Notes: generated by a model not told the origin, from the letters alone. A stretch of 64,000 nucleotides of DNA from Streptomyces sp. F001 (GCF_004187715.1 NZ_QZWF01000004.1:553601-617600), one strand, 5' to 3'. Shown: positions 1 through 9,427, numbered from the stretch's first letter. Numbers and translations are program-made.

Positions 1-1225
1 GGGCCGGGGCGGGGCGCACGGACAGGAAGGACGCCCAGCCGTGCTTCGGGGCCTGACCGACCTTCAGCGTGCGCAGTTTCGCGAGGGTCTTCGGGTCCTG
101 GGCGTCCAGCCAGTCCGCGAGCTGCCGGAAGGAGACACAGCGCACCTCGGGTTTGGTGCACACCTGCTCGATGACCTCCTCGACGGCGCGCATGTAGGTG
201 CCGCCGTTCCAGGACTCGAAGTGGTTGCCGATGATCAGCGGTGCGCGGTTGCCGTTGTATGCCCGCTGGAAGCCCTGGAGCAGGCCGTCGCGCATCTGGT
301 CGCCCCAGAACTCGTACTTGGCGGGGTCGCCCTGGGTGGTGGTGCCCGACTGGTTGACCATGAAGTTGTAATCCATGGTCAGCTGTTCGTAGGTGTGCCC
401 GGGGAATGGCACGAGCTGCATCGACAGGTCCCACAGGCCCTCCTTCTTGCCGGGCCAGACCTGGTTGTTGACGCCGCTGGTGTCGTAGCGGAAGCCCAGC
501 TCGCGGGCGGCCTTCATGAAGTTCTTCTGGCCCTCCAGGCAGGGAGTGCGCGCTCCGATCAGCTCCTTGTCGTAGTCGAAGGGCAGGGGGGAGACGTCCT
601 CCATACCGGCGTTGGTCTTCCAGGACTTCACGAACTTCTTCGCCTGGACGATCTCCTCCTTCCACTCCTCCACCGACCACTCACCGACGCCACCGCTGCC
701 GCAGAAGTGACCGTTGAAGTGGGTGCCGATCTCATTGCCCTCCAACCACGCCAGCCGCAGTTGCTTCACGGTGTCGGCGATGCCCTGGCGGTCGTTGAAG
801 CCGATGTCGGAGCGGCCGGGCGAGTGCTGCGGTGGGCGGTAGAGGTCCTTCTTGTCCTCGGGCAGCAGGTACACGCCGCTGAGGAAGTACGTCATCGTGG
901 CGTTGTTCTCCCTGGCGACCCTGCGGAAGTGGGAGAACAGGCGCTGACTGTCCTCGCCGGCGCCGTCCCAGGAGAACACCACGAACTGCGGGGGTTTCGC
1001 ACCGGGCTTCAGCCGCTCGGGCCGGGGCAGATGCGGCTGCGCCCCGGTGAACGCGGTGGAGCCGTCACCGATCAGGCGGACCGGGCTCCTGGGTACCCCG
1101 GCGCCCTGCTGCGGGCCGGGGGCCCCCTCCTCCGAACTGTCGGAGCCGGTCGTGCAACCGACGAGCGATGCGGCACAGGCCGCGGCGACCACAGCGACCG
1201 CGGCGATCCTCTGGGTGGCGGCCAT
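1..1225 (-). CDS. polysaccharide-deacetylase-like lipoprotein (3' end cut off)
   Basis: The minus strand is open from the ATG at 1225 to the window edge (408 codons), preceded by an AGGAAGG ribosome site. The N-terminus is a lipoprotein signal: short hydrophobic stretch and lipobox LVGC with Cys24 as the probable lipidated residue, then a Ser/Gly/Pro-rich linker. The body resembles NodB-type deacetylases: FSWDG near residue 85, GTHFNGH (His-x3-His) near 170, GARTP near 226 and a late GNHFESW. These fit the metal and catalytic motifs of the fold, although the first motif is not the classical TFDD. A role in cell-wall or exopolysaccharide trimming at the outer membrane face is inferred. It is divergent from the SulP gene. 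The long open frame on the other strand (41-1300) is a shadow. Confidence 0.75.
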   Translation of the reverse strand, partial: MAATQRIAAVAVVAAACAASLVGCTTGSDSSEEGAPGPQQGAGVPRSPVRLIGDGSTAFTGAQPHLPRPERLKPGAKPPQFVVFSWDGAGEDSQRLFSHFRRVARENNATMTYFLSGVYLLPEDKKDLYRPPQHSPGRSDIGFNDRQGIADTVKQLRLAWLEGNEIGTHFNGHFCGSGGVGEWSVEEWKEEIVQAKKFVKSWKTNAGMEDVSPLPFDYDKELIGARTPCLEGQKNFMKAARELGFRYDTSGVNNQVWPGKKEGLWDLSMQLVPFPGHTYEQLTMDYNFMVNQSGTTTQGDPAKYEFWGDQMRDGLLQGFQRAYNGNRAPLIIGNHFESWNGGTYMRAVEEVIEQVCTKPEVRCVSFRQLADWLDAQDPKTLAKLRTLKVGQAPKHGWASFLSVRPAPA

Positions 1226-1520
1226 GTTCCGCCCACCTTCCTTCTCCAGTCGATGAGTTGGCAGCGCGGCCAAGGTCGCATGAGAAGGAGAAGGAATTAG
1301 TACGACAAGCCGATCAAAAGCTCGTTTCACTCACTGAGGCGACGATCTAACCCATTTGCCGGGAAAATCCATGCCTGACCTTTACTCTGCATTACGATTC
1401 ATTTACTGAGAGTTGCCACATCCCGCTGCTGCACGCCGTGACCCACGGCCGCGACCCAACCCCGCCGCCGGGCGGGACCACCTGTTCCGCGACCGCGCTG
1501 CCCCGGAGGAGACGGGAAAC
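1226..1520. other. divergent intergenic region, lower G+C
   Basis: About 295 bases between two divergent genes, clearly richer in A/T around 1280-1400 than the flanks. It should hold the promoters of both the lipoprotein and the SulP gene. I see no convincing operator or RNA gene. A strong ribosome site (GGAGGAGACGG) ends it just before the ATG at 1521. Confidence 0.5.
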
Positions 1521-1528
1521 ATGTCAGC

Positions 1529-4042
1529 TTGCGTCCCCACCCGCACCACCGACCCCTACGGCCCCGAACACACCCGCCCACGCACAGCCCGCCACCACCC
1601 CGGCACCGCCGCTTCCCCGTCGCCGGCGCCGATGTCTCGGCCTCCATCGCCGTCTTCCTGATCGCCCTGCCGCTGTCCCTCGGCATCGCCCTCGCCACCG
1701 GCGCGCCCCTGCAGGCCGGTCTCGTCGCCGCCGCCGTGGGCGGACTCGTCGTCGGCCGGCTCGGCGGCGCCCCCCTCCAGGTGAGCGGCCCCGCAGCCGG
1801 GCTGACAGTAGTCACCGCCGACCTCATCCAGCGCTACGGCTGGCGTACGACGTGCGCCATCACCGTCCTCGCCGGTCTCACCCAAGTCGGCCTGGGCTTC
1901 CTGCGCGTGGCACGCACCGCGCTCGCCGTCAGCCCCGCCATCGTGCACGGCATGCTCGCAGGTATCGGCGTCACCATCGCCGTGGCCCAGCTGCACATCG
2001 TCCTCGGCGGCGCCCCCCACAGCTCTGTCGTCGACAACGTGCGCGAACTGCCCGCCCAGCTGGCCGACCTGCATCCGACTGCTCTGTCCATGAGCGTCCT
2101 GACCCTGGCCGTCCTGCTCGCCTGGCCGCGGATCCCCGGGCAGATGGGGCGAGTCGTACGGCTGGTCCCGGCGGCGCTCGCCGCGGTGGCGGCGGCCACC
2201 GCTGTGGCCGCACTCGGCGGGCTGCGACTGCCCCGGGTCGACCTGCCGTCGTGGAGCAGTCACGCCCTGGCCGGGCTGCCGGAAGGACCGGTGCTCGGGC
2301 TCGTCGCCGCCGTATTGACGATCACGCTGGTCGGCGGCGTCGAGTCGCTGCTGTCCGCGGTGGCCGTGGACAGGCTGGCCGCCTCCCGCCCCGGGGGACC
2401 GCCCGTGCCACGCGCCGACCTCGACCGGGAGCTGCGCGGCCAGGGCGCCGCCAACATGGTCTCGGGCGCCCTCGGCGGACTACCCGTCACCGGGGTCGCG
2501 GTGCGCAGCGCGGCGAATGTGCGAGCCGGTGCCGTCAGCCGGAACTCCACGATGCTGCACGGCGTTCTCGTAGTAGTCGCCGCGCTGCTGATGGTCCCGA
2601 TCCTGGAGCTCATCCCGCTCGCCTCGCTCGCCGCCCTGGTGATGGCCGTCGGCATCCAGATGGTGTCCCTGCACCACATCCGCACGGTGACCCGCCACCG
2701 AGAGGTGCTGGTGTACGCCGTCACCACCCTCGCCGTGGTGCTCCTCGGCGTCCTGGAGGGTGTGGCGCTGGGGATCGCCGTGGCCGTCGGTGTCGCCCTG
2801 CACCGCCTCACCCGCACACGTATCACGCACTACGAGACGGAAGGAGTCCATCACGTACACGTACGAGGGCAGCTGACGTTCCTCGCGGTGCCAAGGCTCA
2901 GCCGGGCCCTGCACCTCGTGCCCCACGGGGCGGACGTGGTCGTCGAATTGGACGGCTCGTTCATGGACCACGCGGCGTACGAGACCCTGCACGACTGGCA
3001 GAAGACGCACACCGTACGAGGCGGTTCCGTCGAACTGACGGGCCGCCGTGCCGGGGTCCAGATCGCCGAGCCCACCGGCGCCTCCGGCCGCCACGGAGGT
3101 TCCTGGACCCCCGAGCCGGCCGACTCGGGCGGCTGCCGATGCCGGCCCTGGACGCCCTGGCGCAACCACCAGTGCGAGCAGGACCGCCCGCCGTCCGCGC
3201 AGCCGGCCGGTGAGCAGCCGGGCGGAACGGACGGCCCCGAGACCGTCGGGGACGGTTCGGGCACGTGCGGTGAGGGCGTCCACGTCAGCGTCATGCGCGA
3301 CCGGGAGGGGCTGCCCGGGCCGGGTGACGCCGGCGGTCAAGAGCCGAGCAGTCATCAACTGGTGCGCGGGATCAGCGCGTTCCAGCGCAACACCGCTCCT
3401 CTGGTGCGGGGCGAGCTGGCCCGACTGGCCCGGGAGGGGCAACGGCCGTCCCAGCTCTTCCTCACCTGCGCCGACTCACGCCTGGTCACCTCGATGATCA
3501 CCTCCAGTGGCCCCGGGGACCTGTTCGTGGTGCGCAATGTGGGCAACCTCGTCCCTCCCCCAGCTAACGCTGGGAGGTGCCCCCAGCCCGGCGAGGAGAG
3601 CGGGGACGACTCGGTGGCGGCGGCGATCGAGTACGCGGTGGACGTGCTGAAGGTGCGGTCCATCACGGTGTGCGGGCACTCCGGGTGCGGGGCCATGCAG
3701 GCGCTGCTCAACGCCGAGCCGGACGGCACGCGGACGCCCCTCAGGCGGTGGCTGCGGCACGGTCTGCCCAGCCTCGAGCGCATGGCCGACACCGGGCGGC
3801 CCTGGGGTCGGCTGGCCGGGCGCGCGCCCGCCGACGCGGTCGAGCAGCTCTGCCTGACCAACGTGGTGCAGCAACTGGAGCACCTGCGCGCCCACGAGTC
3901 GGTGTCCCGCGCGCTGCGCGAGGGCGCGCTGGAGCTGAACGGGATGTACTTCCACGTAGGGGAGGCGCAGGCATATCTGCTCCTCGATGCGGAGGAGGAG
4001 AAGGTGTTCGACACCGTGCGGCCGGTGGACCTGTCCGCATGA
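1529..4042 (+). CDS. bifunctional SulP anion transporter / beta-carbonic anhydrase
   Basis: Residues about 30-430 form a SulP-type membrane transporter (VSASIAVFLIALPLSLG at the first helix), about 440-530 a cytoplasmic STAS domain, then a Cys/Trp-rich linker and a beta-carbonic anhydrase from about 610. The anhydrase shows the zinc ligands and active-site pair: CADSR at about 647 and HSGCG at about 716. The family couples bicarbonate transport to CO2/bicarbonate interconversion. Two oddities: the frame has only a TTG (1529) as start, while an ATG at 1521 with an excellent GGAGGAG site is in another frame that stops at 1661, so one base seems to be missing between 1521 and 1620; and a 32-base palindromic repeat lies in frame inside the anhydrase (3555-3586). 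Confidence 0.85.
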   Translation: MRPHPHHRPLRPRTHPPTHSPPPPRHRRFPVAGADVSASIAVFLIALPLSLGIALATGAPLQAGLVAAAVGGLVVGRLGGAPLQVSGPAAGLTVVTADLIQRYGWRTTCAITVLAGLTQVGLGFLRVARTALAVSPAIVHGMLAGIGVTIAVAQLHIVLGGAPHSSVVDNVRELPAQLADLHPTALSMSVLTLAVLLAWPRIPGQMGRVVRLVPAALAAVAAATAVAALGGLRLPRVDLPSWSSHALAGLPEGPVLGLVAAVLTITLVGGVESLLSAVAVDRLAASRPGGPPVPRADLDRELRGQGAANMVSGALGGLPVTGVAVRSAANVRAGAVSRNSTMLHGVLVVVAALLMVPILELIPLASLAALVMAVGIQMVSLHHIRTVTRHREVLVYAVTTLAVVLLGVLEGVALGIAVAVGVALHRLTRTRITHYETEGVHHVHVRGQLTFLAVPRLSRALHLVPHGADVVVELDGSFMDHAAYETLHDWQKTHTVRGGSVELTGRRAGVQIAEPTGASGRHGGSWTPEPADSGGCRCRPWTPWRNHQCEQDRPPSAQPAGEQPGGTDGPETVGDGSGTCGEGVHVSVMRDREGLPGPGDAGGQEPSSHQLVRGISAFQRNTAPLVRGELARLAREGQRPSQLFLTCADSRLVTSMITSSGPGDLFVVRNVGNLVPPPANAGRCPQPGEESGDDSVAAAIEYAVDVLKVRSITVCGHSGCGAMQALLNAEPDGTRTPLRRWLRHGLPSLERMADTGRPWGRLAGRAPADAVEQLCLTNVVQQLEHLRAHESVSRALREGALELNGMYFHVGEAQAYLLLDAEEEKVFDTVRPVDLSA
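3555..3586. repeat. short interspersed palindromic repeat inside carbonic anhydrase domain
   Basis: The stretch starts CTCCCCCAGC and ends GGTGCCCCCAG with CCCAGC/GCTGGG arms around TAAC. It adds roughly nine residues (ANAGRCPQP) between the conserved VGNLV and GEESGDD segments without changing frame. From memory this is a common Streptomyces mini-repeat, usually intergenic. Confidence 0.7.
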
Positions 4043-4275
4043 CGCGTGGCCCGGGTCCGGAGGTGTGAGGGGCGTTACAGGACTGAACCGGGTCCGCGCG
4101 CGGTCCGTGGGAAGGGATGACCGGCGTCGGAAGCGGTTCGAGGCCGGCCCGGTCACCCATGGGTGCGACCCTCGACAGGTCTAAACCAATATTCAGTCGA
4201 CCCTTGTCATCGGACCACCAGGTCTGATGAGCTGTGGCCTGGGACACAACGGACACCCTTCGAGAGGGAGATGTC

Positions 4276-6231
4276 GTGAGCAACGAGAGCCTGGCCAACC
4301 TGCTTCGTGAGGAGCGTAGGTTCGCACCCCCCGCCGACCTGGCCGCCGACGCCAACGTCACGGCGGAGGCGTATGAACGGGCCAAGGCTGACAGGCTCGG
4401 CTTCTGGGCCGAGCAGGCCCGTCGGCTGACCTGGGCCAAGGAGCCGAGCGAGACACTGGACTGGTCGAACCCGCCGTTCGCGAAGTGGTTCAAGGACGGC
4501 GAGCTGAACGTCGCGTACAACTGCGTCGACCGGCATGTCGAGGCCGGGCAGGGTGACCGCGTCGCCATCCACTTCGAGGGCGAGCCCGGAGACAGCCGCG
4601 CCATCACCTATGCCGAGCTCAAGGACGAGGTCTCCAAGGCCGCCAACGCCCTGCTGGAACTGGGAGTTCGCAAGGGCGACCGGGTCGCGGTCTATATGCC
4701 GATGATCCCCGAGACCGCGATCGCGATGCTGGCCTGCGCCAGGATCGGCGCCGCGCACTCCGTGGTCTTCGGCGGCTTCTCGGCCGACGCGCTCGCCACC
4801 CGCATCCAGGACGCCGACGCACGGGTCGTCATCACCTCCGACGGTGGCTACCGGCGGGGCAAGCCGTCCGCGCTCAAGCCGGCCGTCGACGACGCGATCG
4901 CACGTGTGGACAACGTCGAGCATGTGCTCGTGGTGCGCCGCACCGGCCAGGACATCGCCTGGAACGACGAGCGGGACGCGTGGTGGCACGAACTCGTCGA
5001 GCGGCAGTCCGCCGAGCACACCCCGGAGGCGTTCGAGGCCGAACACCCGCTGTTCATCCTCTACACATCCGGTACGACGGGGAAGCCGAAGGGCATCCTG
5101 CACACCTCCGGCGGCTACCTCACCCAGGCTGCCTACACCCACCACGCCGTCTTCGACCTCAAGCCGGCCACCGACGTCTACTGGTGCACCGCCGACGTCG
5201 GCTGGGTCACCGGGCACTCGTACATCGTGTACGGTCCGCTCGCCAACGGCGCCACGCAGGTGATGTACGAGGGCACGCCGGACACCCCGCACCAGGGCCG
5301 GTTCTGGGAGATCGTGCAGAAGTACGGGGTGACGATCCTGTACACGGCGCCGACCGCGATCCGTACGTTCATGAAGTGGGGCGACGACATCCCCGCGAAG
5401 TTCGACCTGTCCTCCCTGCGTGTCCTCGGCTCCGTCGGTGAGCCGATCAACCCCGAGGCGTGGATCTGGTACCGCAAGCACATCGGCACCGACCGTACGC
5501 CGATCGTGGACACCTGGTGGCAGACCGAGACCGGCGCGATGATGATCTCGCCGCTGCCCGGCGTGACGGAGACCAAGCCGGGTTCCGCGCAGACGCCGCT
5601 GCCCGGCATCTCGGCGACGGTCGTCGACGACGAGGCGAACGAGGTGCCGAACGGCGGCGGTGGCTACCTGGTGCTGACCGAGCCGTGGCCGTCGATGCTG
5701 CGCACGATCTGGGGCGACGACCAGCGGTTCATCGACACGTACTGGTCGCGGTTCGAGGGCAAGTACTTCGCCGGTGACGGGGCGAAGAAGGACGACGACG
5801 GCGACATCTGGCTGCTGGGCCGGGTGGACGACGTGATGCTGGTGTCCGGCCACAACATCTCCACGACCGAGGTGGAGTCGGCGCTCGTGTCGCACCCGTC
5901 CGTCGCCGAGGCGGCCGTGGTCGGCGCCGCCGACGAGACGACCGGGCAGGCGATCGTCGCCTTCGTGATCCTGCGCGGTACGGCGGCGGAGACCGAGGAC
6001 CTGGTGGCCGAGCTGCGCAACCACGTGGGCGCCACCCTCGGCCCGATCGCCAAGCCGAAGCGGATCCTGCCGGTGGCGGAGCTGCCGAAGACCCGCTCCG
6101 GCAAGATCATGCGTCGGCTGCTGCGGGACGTCGCGGAGAACCGCCAGCTCGGCGATGTCACAACGCTGACCGACTCCACGGTCATGGATCTCATCCAGGC
6201 GAAGCTCCCGGCGGCATCCAGCGAGGACTGA
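4276..6231 (+). CDS. acs: acetyl-CoA synthetase
   Basis: A 651-residue AMP-forming acetate:CoA ligase, converting acetate, ATP and CoA to acetyl-CoA. It has the nucleotide-binding signature YTSGTTGKPKG (about residue 270), the A8 hinge segment GRVDDVMLVSGHNIS and the C-terminal PKTRSGKIMRR, whose lysine is the usual reversible acetylation site. Length is normal for the family. The start is GTG 4276 because GAGAGGGAG lies just upstream; an upstream in-frame GTG at 4234 has no ribosome site. It stands alone between SulP-carbonic anhydrase and nhaA and is followed by a strong terminator. Confidence 0.95.
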   Translation: MSNESLANLLREERRFAPPADLAADANVTAEAYERAKADRLGFWAEQARRLTWAKEPSETLDWSNPPFAKWFKDGELNVAYNCVDRHVEAGQGDRVAIHFEGEPGDSRAITYAELKDEVSKAANALLELGVRKGDRVAVYMPMIPETAIAMLACARIGAAHSVVFGGFSADALATRIQDADARVVITSDGGYRRGKPSALKPAVDDAIARVDNVEHVLVVRRTGQDIAWNDERDAWWHELVERQSAEHTPEAFEAEHPLFILYTSGTTGKPKGILHTSGGYLTQAAYTHHAVFDLKPATDVYWCTADVGWVTGHSYIVYGPLANGATQVMYEGTPDTPHQGRFWEIVQKYGVTILYTAPTAIRTFMKWGDDIPAKFDLSSLRVLGSVGEPINPEAWIWYRKHIGTDRTPIVDTWWQTETGAMMISPLPGVTETKPGSAQTPLPGISATVVDDEANEVPNGGGGYLVLTEPWPSMLRTIWGDDQRFIDTYWSRFEGKYFAGDGAKKDDDGDIWLLGRVDDVMLVSGHNISTTEVESALVSHPSVAEAAVVGAADETTGQAIVAFVILRGTAAETEDLVAELRNHVGATLGPIAKPKRILPVAELPKTRSGKIMRRLLRDVAENRQLGDVTTLTDSTVMDLIQAKLPAASSED

Positions 6232-6261
6232 GAACGCTCGAGGGCTGAGGGCGGCCCGACA

Positions 6262-6308
6262 GGGCACCCGGCGAAAGACGCCTGACAGGCGCGCCGGGTG
6301 CCCTTTTT
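6262..6308 (+). terminator. intrinsic terminator of acs
   Basis: Perfect 12-bp stem GGGCACCCGGCG / CGCCGGGTGCCC (6262-6273 with 6292-6303), with a small nested GCCT/AGGC hairpin in the loop, followed by TTTTT. Confidence 0.9.
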
Positions 6309-6346
6309 GCGCCTAACGTGAAGTTCACCGGACCGGTCCGCCGCAT

Positions 6347-6361
6347 CTTAGGTAAGCTAAG
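6347..6361. promoter_or_regulatory. possible DtxR/IdeR-type (DmdR) iron box
   Basis: CTTAGGTAAGCTAAG has CTTAG/CTAAG arms and resembles the start of the actinobacterial iron box (TTAGGTTAGGCTAACC) with one base less in the middle. It sits about 90 bases before nhaA. The match is partial and the role uncertain. Confidence 0.3.
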
Positions 6362-6452
6362 AAAAGCGTCAACAACGCAACAGTGATCTCAGGTGCGCCG
6401 GGAAGTCTGGTCGGCATGTGCTCCGTGCTGCCCACCGACCGGAGGTCTCGCC

Positions 6453-7883
6453 GTGACCGCGCCCCTCAACCCTCGCAAGGTATTCGCACGCCTGTCGCTG
6501 CCCGAGCGGACCTTCGTCGTGGACGCGCTGCGCACCGAGACCGTCGGCGGTGTGCTGCTGCTCCTCGCCGCCGTCACCTCGCTGCTCTGGGCGAACATAC
6601 CCGCGCTGCACGACAGTTACGAGACCGTCAGCCACTTCCACCTGGGCCCCGCGGCCCTCGGCCTCGACCTCTCGATCGAACACTGGGCGGCCGACGGCCT
6701 CCTGGCGATCTTCTTCTTCGTCGCCGGTATCGAGCTCAAGCGTGAGCTGGTCGCCGGCGATCTGCGCGATCCCAAGGCGGCCGCCCTGCCCGTGGTCGCC
6801 GCCCTGTGCGGCATGGCCGTACCGGCGCTCGTCTACACGCTCACCAACATCCTCGGCGGCGGCTCCCTGGACGGCTGGGCCGTGCCCACCGCCACGGACA
6901 TCGCCTTCGCGCTCGCCGTGCTCGCCGTCATCGGCACATCCCTGCCGAGCGCGCTGCGCGCCTTCCTGCTCACCCTCGCCGTCGTCGACGACCTCTTCGC
7001 GATCCTCATCATCGCGGTCTTCTTCACCGAGACGATCGACTTCGCGGCACTCGGCGGCGCGGTCGTCGGCCTCGGCGTCTTCTGGCTGCTGCTGCGCAAG
7101 GGAGTACGCGGCTGGTACGTGTACGTCCCGCTCGCCCTGGTGATCTGGGCGCTGATGTACAACAGCGGCGTCCACGCCACCATCGCCGGCGTCGCCATGG
7201 GCCTGATGCTGCGCTGCACCACCCACAAGGGTGAGGACCACTCCCCCGGCGAGCACATCGAGCACCTGGTGCGCCCCCTGTCCGCGGGCCTGGCCGTACC
7301 GCTGTTCGCCCTGTTCAGCGCAGGCGTCTCGATCTCCGGCGACTCCATGAAGGACGTGTTCACCAAGCCGGAGACCCTGGGGGTCGTCCTCGGTCTGGTC
7401 GTCGGCAAGACGATCGGCATCTTCGGCGGTACCTGGCTCACCGCCCGCTTCACCCGGGCCACGCTCAGCGACGACCTCCAATGGGCCGACGTCTTCGCCG
7501 TCGCGTCGCTCGCCGGCATCGGTTTCACCGTCTCGCTGCTCATCGGTGAACTGGCCTTCGAGGGTGACACGGTCCTGACGGACGAGGTGAAGGCGGCCGT
7601 ACTGACGGGCTCCCTCATAGCGGCCCTGGTCGCCGGCACGCTGCTGAAGGTGCGCAACGTCAAGTACCGCCGGCTGTGCGAGGCCGAGGAGCGCGACGAC
7701 GACCTCGACGGCATCCCGGACATCTACGAGGAGCACGACCCGGCGTACCACCTGCGGATGGCGGAGATCTACGACCGCAAGGCCGCGGAGCACCGCAGGC
7801 TCGCCGCGGTCAGGGAGGCGGAGCGACGCGAGCTTGCCGAAGTCGCGGGCGGGGCAGGCGAGGAGAACGACGGTCCGGCATGA
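6453..7883 (+). CDS. nhaA: Na+/H+ antiporter NhaA
   Basis: A 476-residue membrane antiporter that expels Na+ in exchange for protons. It contains the family hallmarks: IFFFVAGIELKRELVAGDL in the early helices, VPTATDIAFALAVL with the helix IV aspartate, and the adjacent aspartates in LAVVDDLFAI that bind the ion. About eleven hydrophobic segments are visible up to about residue 405. The last 65 residues are a charged cytoplasmic tail rich in Arg, Glu and Ala with a probable coiled coil. The start is GTG 6453, with GGAGG seven bases upstream. Confidence 0.93.
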   Translation: MTAPLNPRKVFARLSLPERTFVVDALRTETVGGVLLLLAAVTSLLWANIPALHDSYETVSHFHLGPAALGLDLSIEHWAADGLLAIFFFVAGIELKRELVAGDLRDPKAAALPVVAALCGMAVPALVYTLTNILGGGSLDGWAVPTATDIAFALAVLAVIGTSLPSALRAFLLTLAVVDDLFAILIIAVFFTETIDFAALGGAVVGLGVFWLLLRKGVRGWYVYVPLALVIWALMYNSGVHATIAGVAMGLMLRCTTHKGEDHSPGEHIEHLVRPLSAGLAVPLFALFSAGVSISGDSMKDVFTKPETLGVVLGLVVGKTIGIFGGTWLTARFTRATLSDDLQWADVFAVASLAGIGFTVSLLIGELAFEGDTVLTDEVKAAVLTGSLIAALVAGTLLKVRNVKYRRLCEAEERDDDLDGIPDIYEEHDPAYHLRMAEIYDRKAAEHRRLAAVREAERRELAEVAGGAGEENDGPA

Positions 7884-7961
7884 TCTGACGGGACGGTACA
7901 AAAGTCGGGACCGTACGCAATCAGGCATGGACGGACCCGTACGCAGAAGAGGGAGACCGCG

Positions 7962-8468
7962 ATGAGCGCACCCGACGGCAGCCCGGTCGGCGCCGAACGC
8001 AGCATCGGCCAGTTGTTCGCCTCGGCGACGACCGAGATGTCGGCGCTGGTGCACGACGAGATCGCACTGGCGAAGGCGCAGATCAGGCAGGACGTCAAGC
8101 GCGGAGCGACGTCCGGGGGCGCGTTCGTCGCGGCCGCCGGACTCCTCGTCTTCTCCCTGCCGATGCTGAACTTCGCCCTGGCCTACGGCATCCGGACCTG
8201 GAGCGACTGGAACCTCGCGGTCTGCTTCCTGCTGTCCTTCGCGGCGAACGTCCTCATCGCTCTCGTCCTCGCCCTGATCGGCCTCGTGTTCGCGAAGAAG
8301 GCCAAGAAGGGCCGCGGCCCGCAGAAGGTCGCCGCGTCGGTGAAGGAGAGCGCGGGCGTCCTGCAGAAGGCCAAGCCGCATCCGCGACCGGATCGCCCGG
8401 AACTTCCCGAGCTGCCCCGGGACCGCGTGCCCGAGGCCATCGAGGCTGTGGCACGCTCGTCGTCATGA
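7962..8468 (+). CDS. holin-like (phage holin family, actinobacterial) membrane protein
   Basis: 168 residues. An N-terminal helical part (SIGQLFASATTEMSALVHDEIALAKAQ) is followed by two membrane segments (about 50-72 and 84-108), then a Lys-rich basic tail ending in a Pro-rich stretch. This matches the Holin-X / superfamily III group of actinobacterial chromosomal proteins (PF07332). Despite the name they are usually not phage genes and their role is unknown. Ribosome site GAGGGAG precedes ATG 7962. The stop overlaps the start of the next gene as ATGA, so the two are probably translated together. Confidence 0.8.
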   Translation: MSAPDGSPVGAERSIGQLFASATTEMSALVHDEIALAKAQIRQDVKRGATSGGAFVAAAGLLVFSLPMLNFALAYGIRTWSDWNLAVCFLLSFAANVLIALVLALIGLVFAKKAKKGRGPQKVAASVKESAGVLQKAKPHPRPDRPELPELPRDRVPEAIEAVARSSS

Positions 8469-9403
8469 CGGAACCCGACACCCCTTCGGCGCAACCCGCC
8501 TCGGTCGTACGACCCGAAGGTCCCTGGCTGCACCGGGACGTCGCGGCGAACGGCGCGCGGTTCCACATCGCGGAGCTGGGCGACGGACCGCTGGTACTGC
8601 TGCTGCACGGCTTCCCGCAGTTCTGGTGGACCTGGCGGCACCAGCTGGTGGCGCTCGCCGACGCCGGGTTCCGGGCCGTCGCCATGGACCTGAGGGGCGT
8701 CGGCGGCAGCGACCGCACGCCACGGGGTTACGACCCGGCCAACCTCGCCCTCGACATCACGGGCGTCGTACGGTCCCTGGGCGAACCGGACGCCGCGCTC
8801 GTCGGCCATGACCTGGGCGGTTATCTGGCGTGGACGGCGGCCGTGATGCGTCCGAAGCTCGTCCGGCGCCTCGCGGTCGCGTCGATGCCGCATCCGCGGC
8901 GCTGGCGCTCGGCGATGCTCTCCGACGTCAAGCAGACGGCCTCGAGTTCCCACATCTGGGGGTTCCAGCGGCCGTGGATCCCGGAGCGGCAGCTCCTCGC
9001 GGACGACGGGGCGCTGGTGGGCCGGCTGATCCGGGACTGGTCCGGCCCGCGGCTGCCGGAGGACGGGGCCGTGGAGACGTACCGGAGGGCGATCTGCATC
9101 CCTTCGACGGCGCACTGCGCCATCGAGCCGTACCGCTGGATGGTGCGATCCCTCGCCCGGCCCGACGGCATCCAGTTCAACCGGCGCATGAAGCGGCCCG
9201 TGCGCGTGCCGACGCTGCATCTGCACGGCTCCCTCGACCCGGTGATGAGGACCAGGAGCGCGGCCGGTTCCGGAGAGTACGTCGAAGCGCCGTACCGCTG
9301 GCGGCTGTTCGACGGTCTCGGCCATTTCCCGCACGAGGAGGATCCGGTGGCGTTCTCCTCCGAGCTCGTCAACTGGCTGCAGGATCCCGAGCCCGACCGA
9401 TGA
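8465..9403 (+). CDS. epoxide-hydrolase-like alpha/beta hydrolase
   Basis: 312 residues with an alpha/beta-hydrolase core. HGFPQFWWTW gives the HGxP oxyanion motif, GHDLGGYLAW carries the nucleophile as aspartate, and GHFPHEE near the end holds the catalytic histidine. An Asp nucleophile with HGxP is typical of soluble epoxide hydrolases; haloalkane dehalogenases are the close alternative. It is translationally coupled to the holin-like gene. An EphE-type hydrolase also lies next to marP in mycobacteria, so the neighbourhood is conserved. Confidence 0.85.
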   Translation: MTEPDTPSAQPASVVRPEGPWLHRDVAANGARFHIAELGDGPLVLLLHGFPQFWWTWRHQLVALADAGFRAVAMDLRGVGGSDRTPRGYDPANLALDITGVVRSLGEPDAALVGHDLGGYLAWTAAVMRPKLVRRLAVASMPHPRRWRSAMLSDVKQTASSSHIWGFQRPWIPERQLLADDGALVGRLIRDWSGPRLPEDGAVETYRRAICIPSTAHCAIEPYRWMVRSLARPDGIQFNRRMKRPVRVPTLHLHGSLDPVMRTRSAAGSGEYVEAPYRWRLFDGLGHFPHEEDPVAFSSELVNWLQDPEPDR

Positions 9404-9409
9404 AGCACG

Positions 9410-9427
9410 CCGGGGCCGCGGCCCCGG
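9410..9427. terminator. palindromic hairpin after the hydrolase gene
   Basis: CCGGGGCCGCGGCCCCGG is an 18-base perfect palindrome seven bases after the stop codon; no T run follows. Probably a factor-aided or GC-rich Streptomyces terminator. Confidence 0.5.

Noticed and set aside
41..1300. Long + strand open frame (419 codons)
   Set aside because: Low-complexity Leu/Gly/Arg/Val composition; it mirrors the minus-strand lipoprotein gene, which has a signal peptide, lipobox and enzyme motifs.
7962..8468. Prophage holin
   Set aside because: The family is chromosomal in actinobacteria and no phage genes lie nearby.
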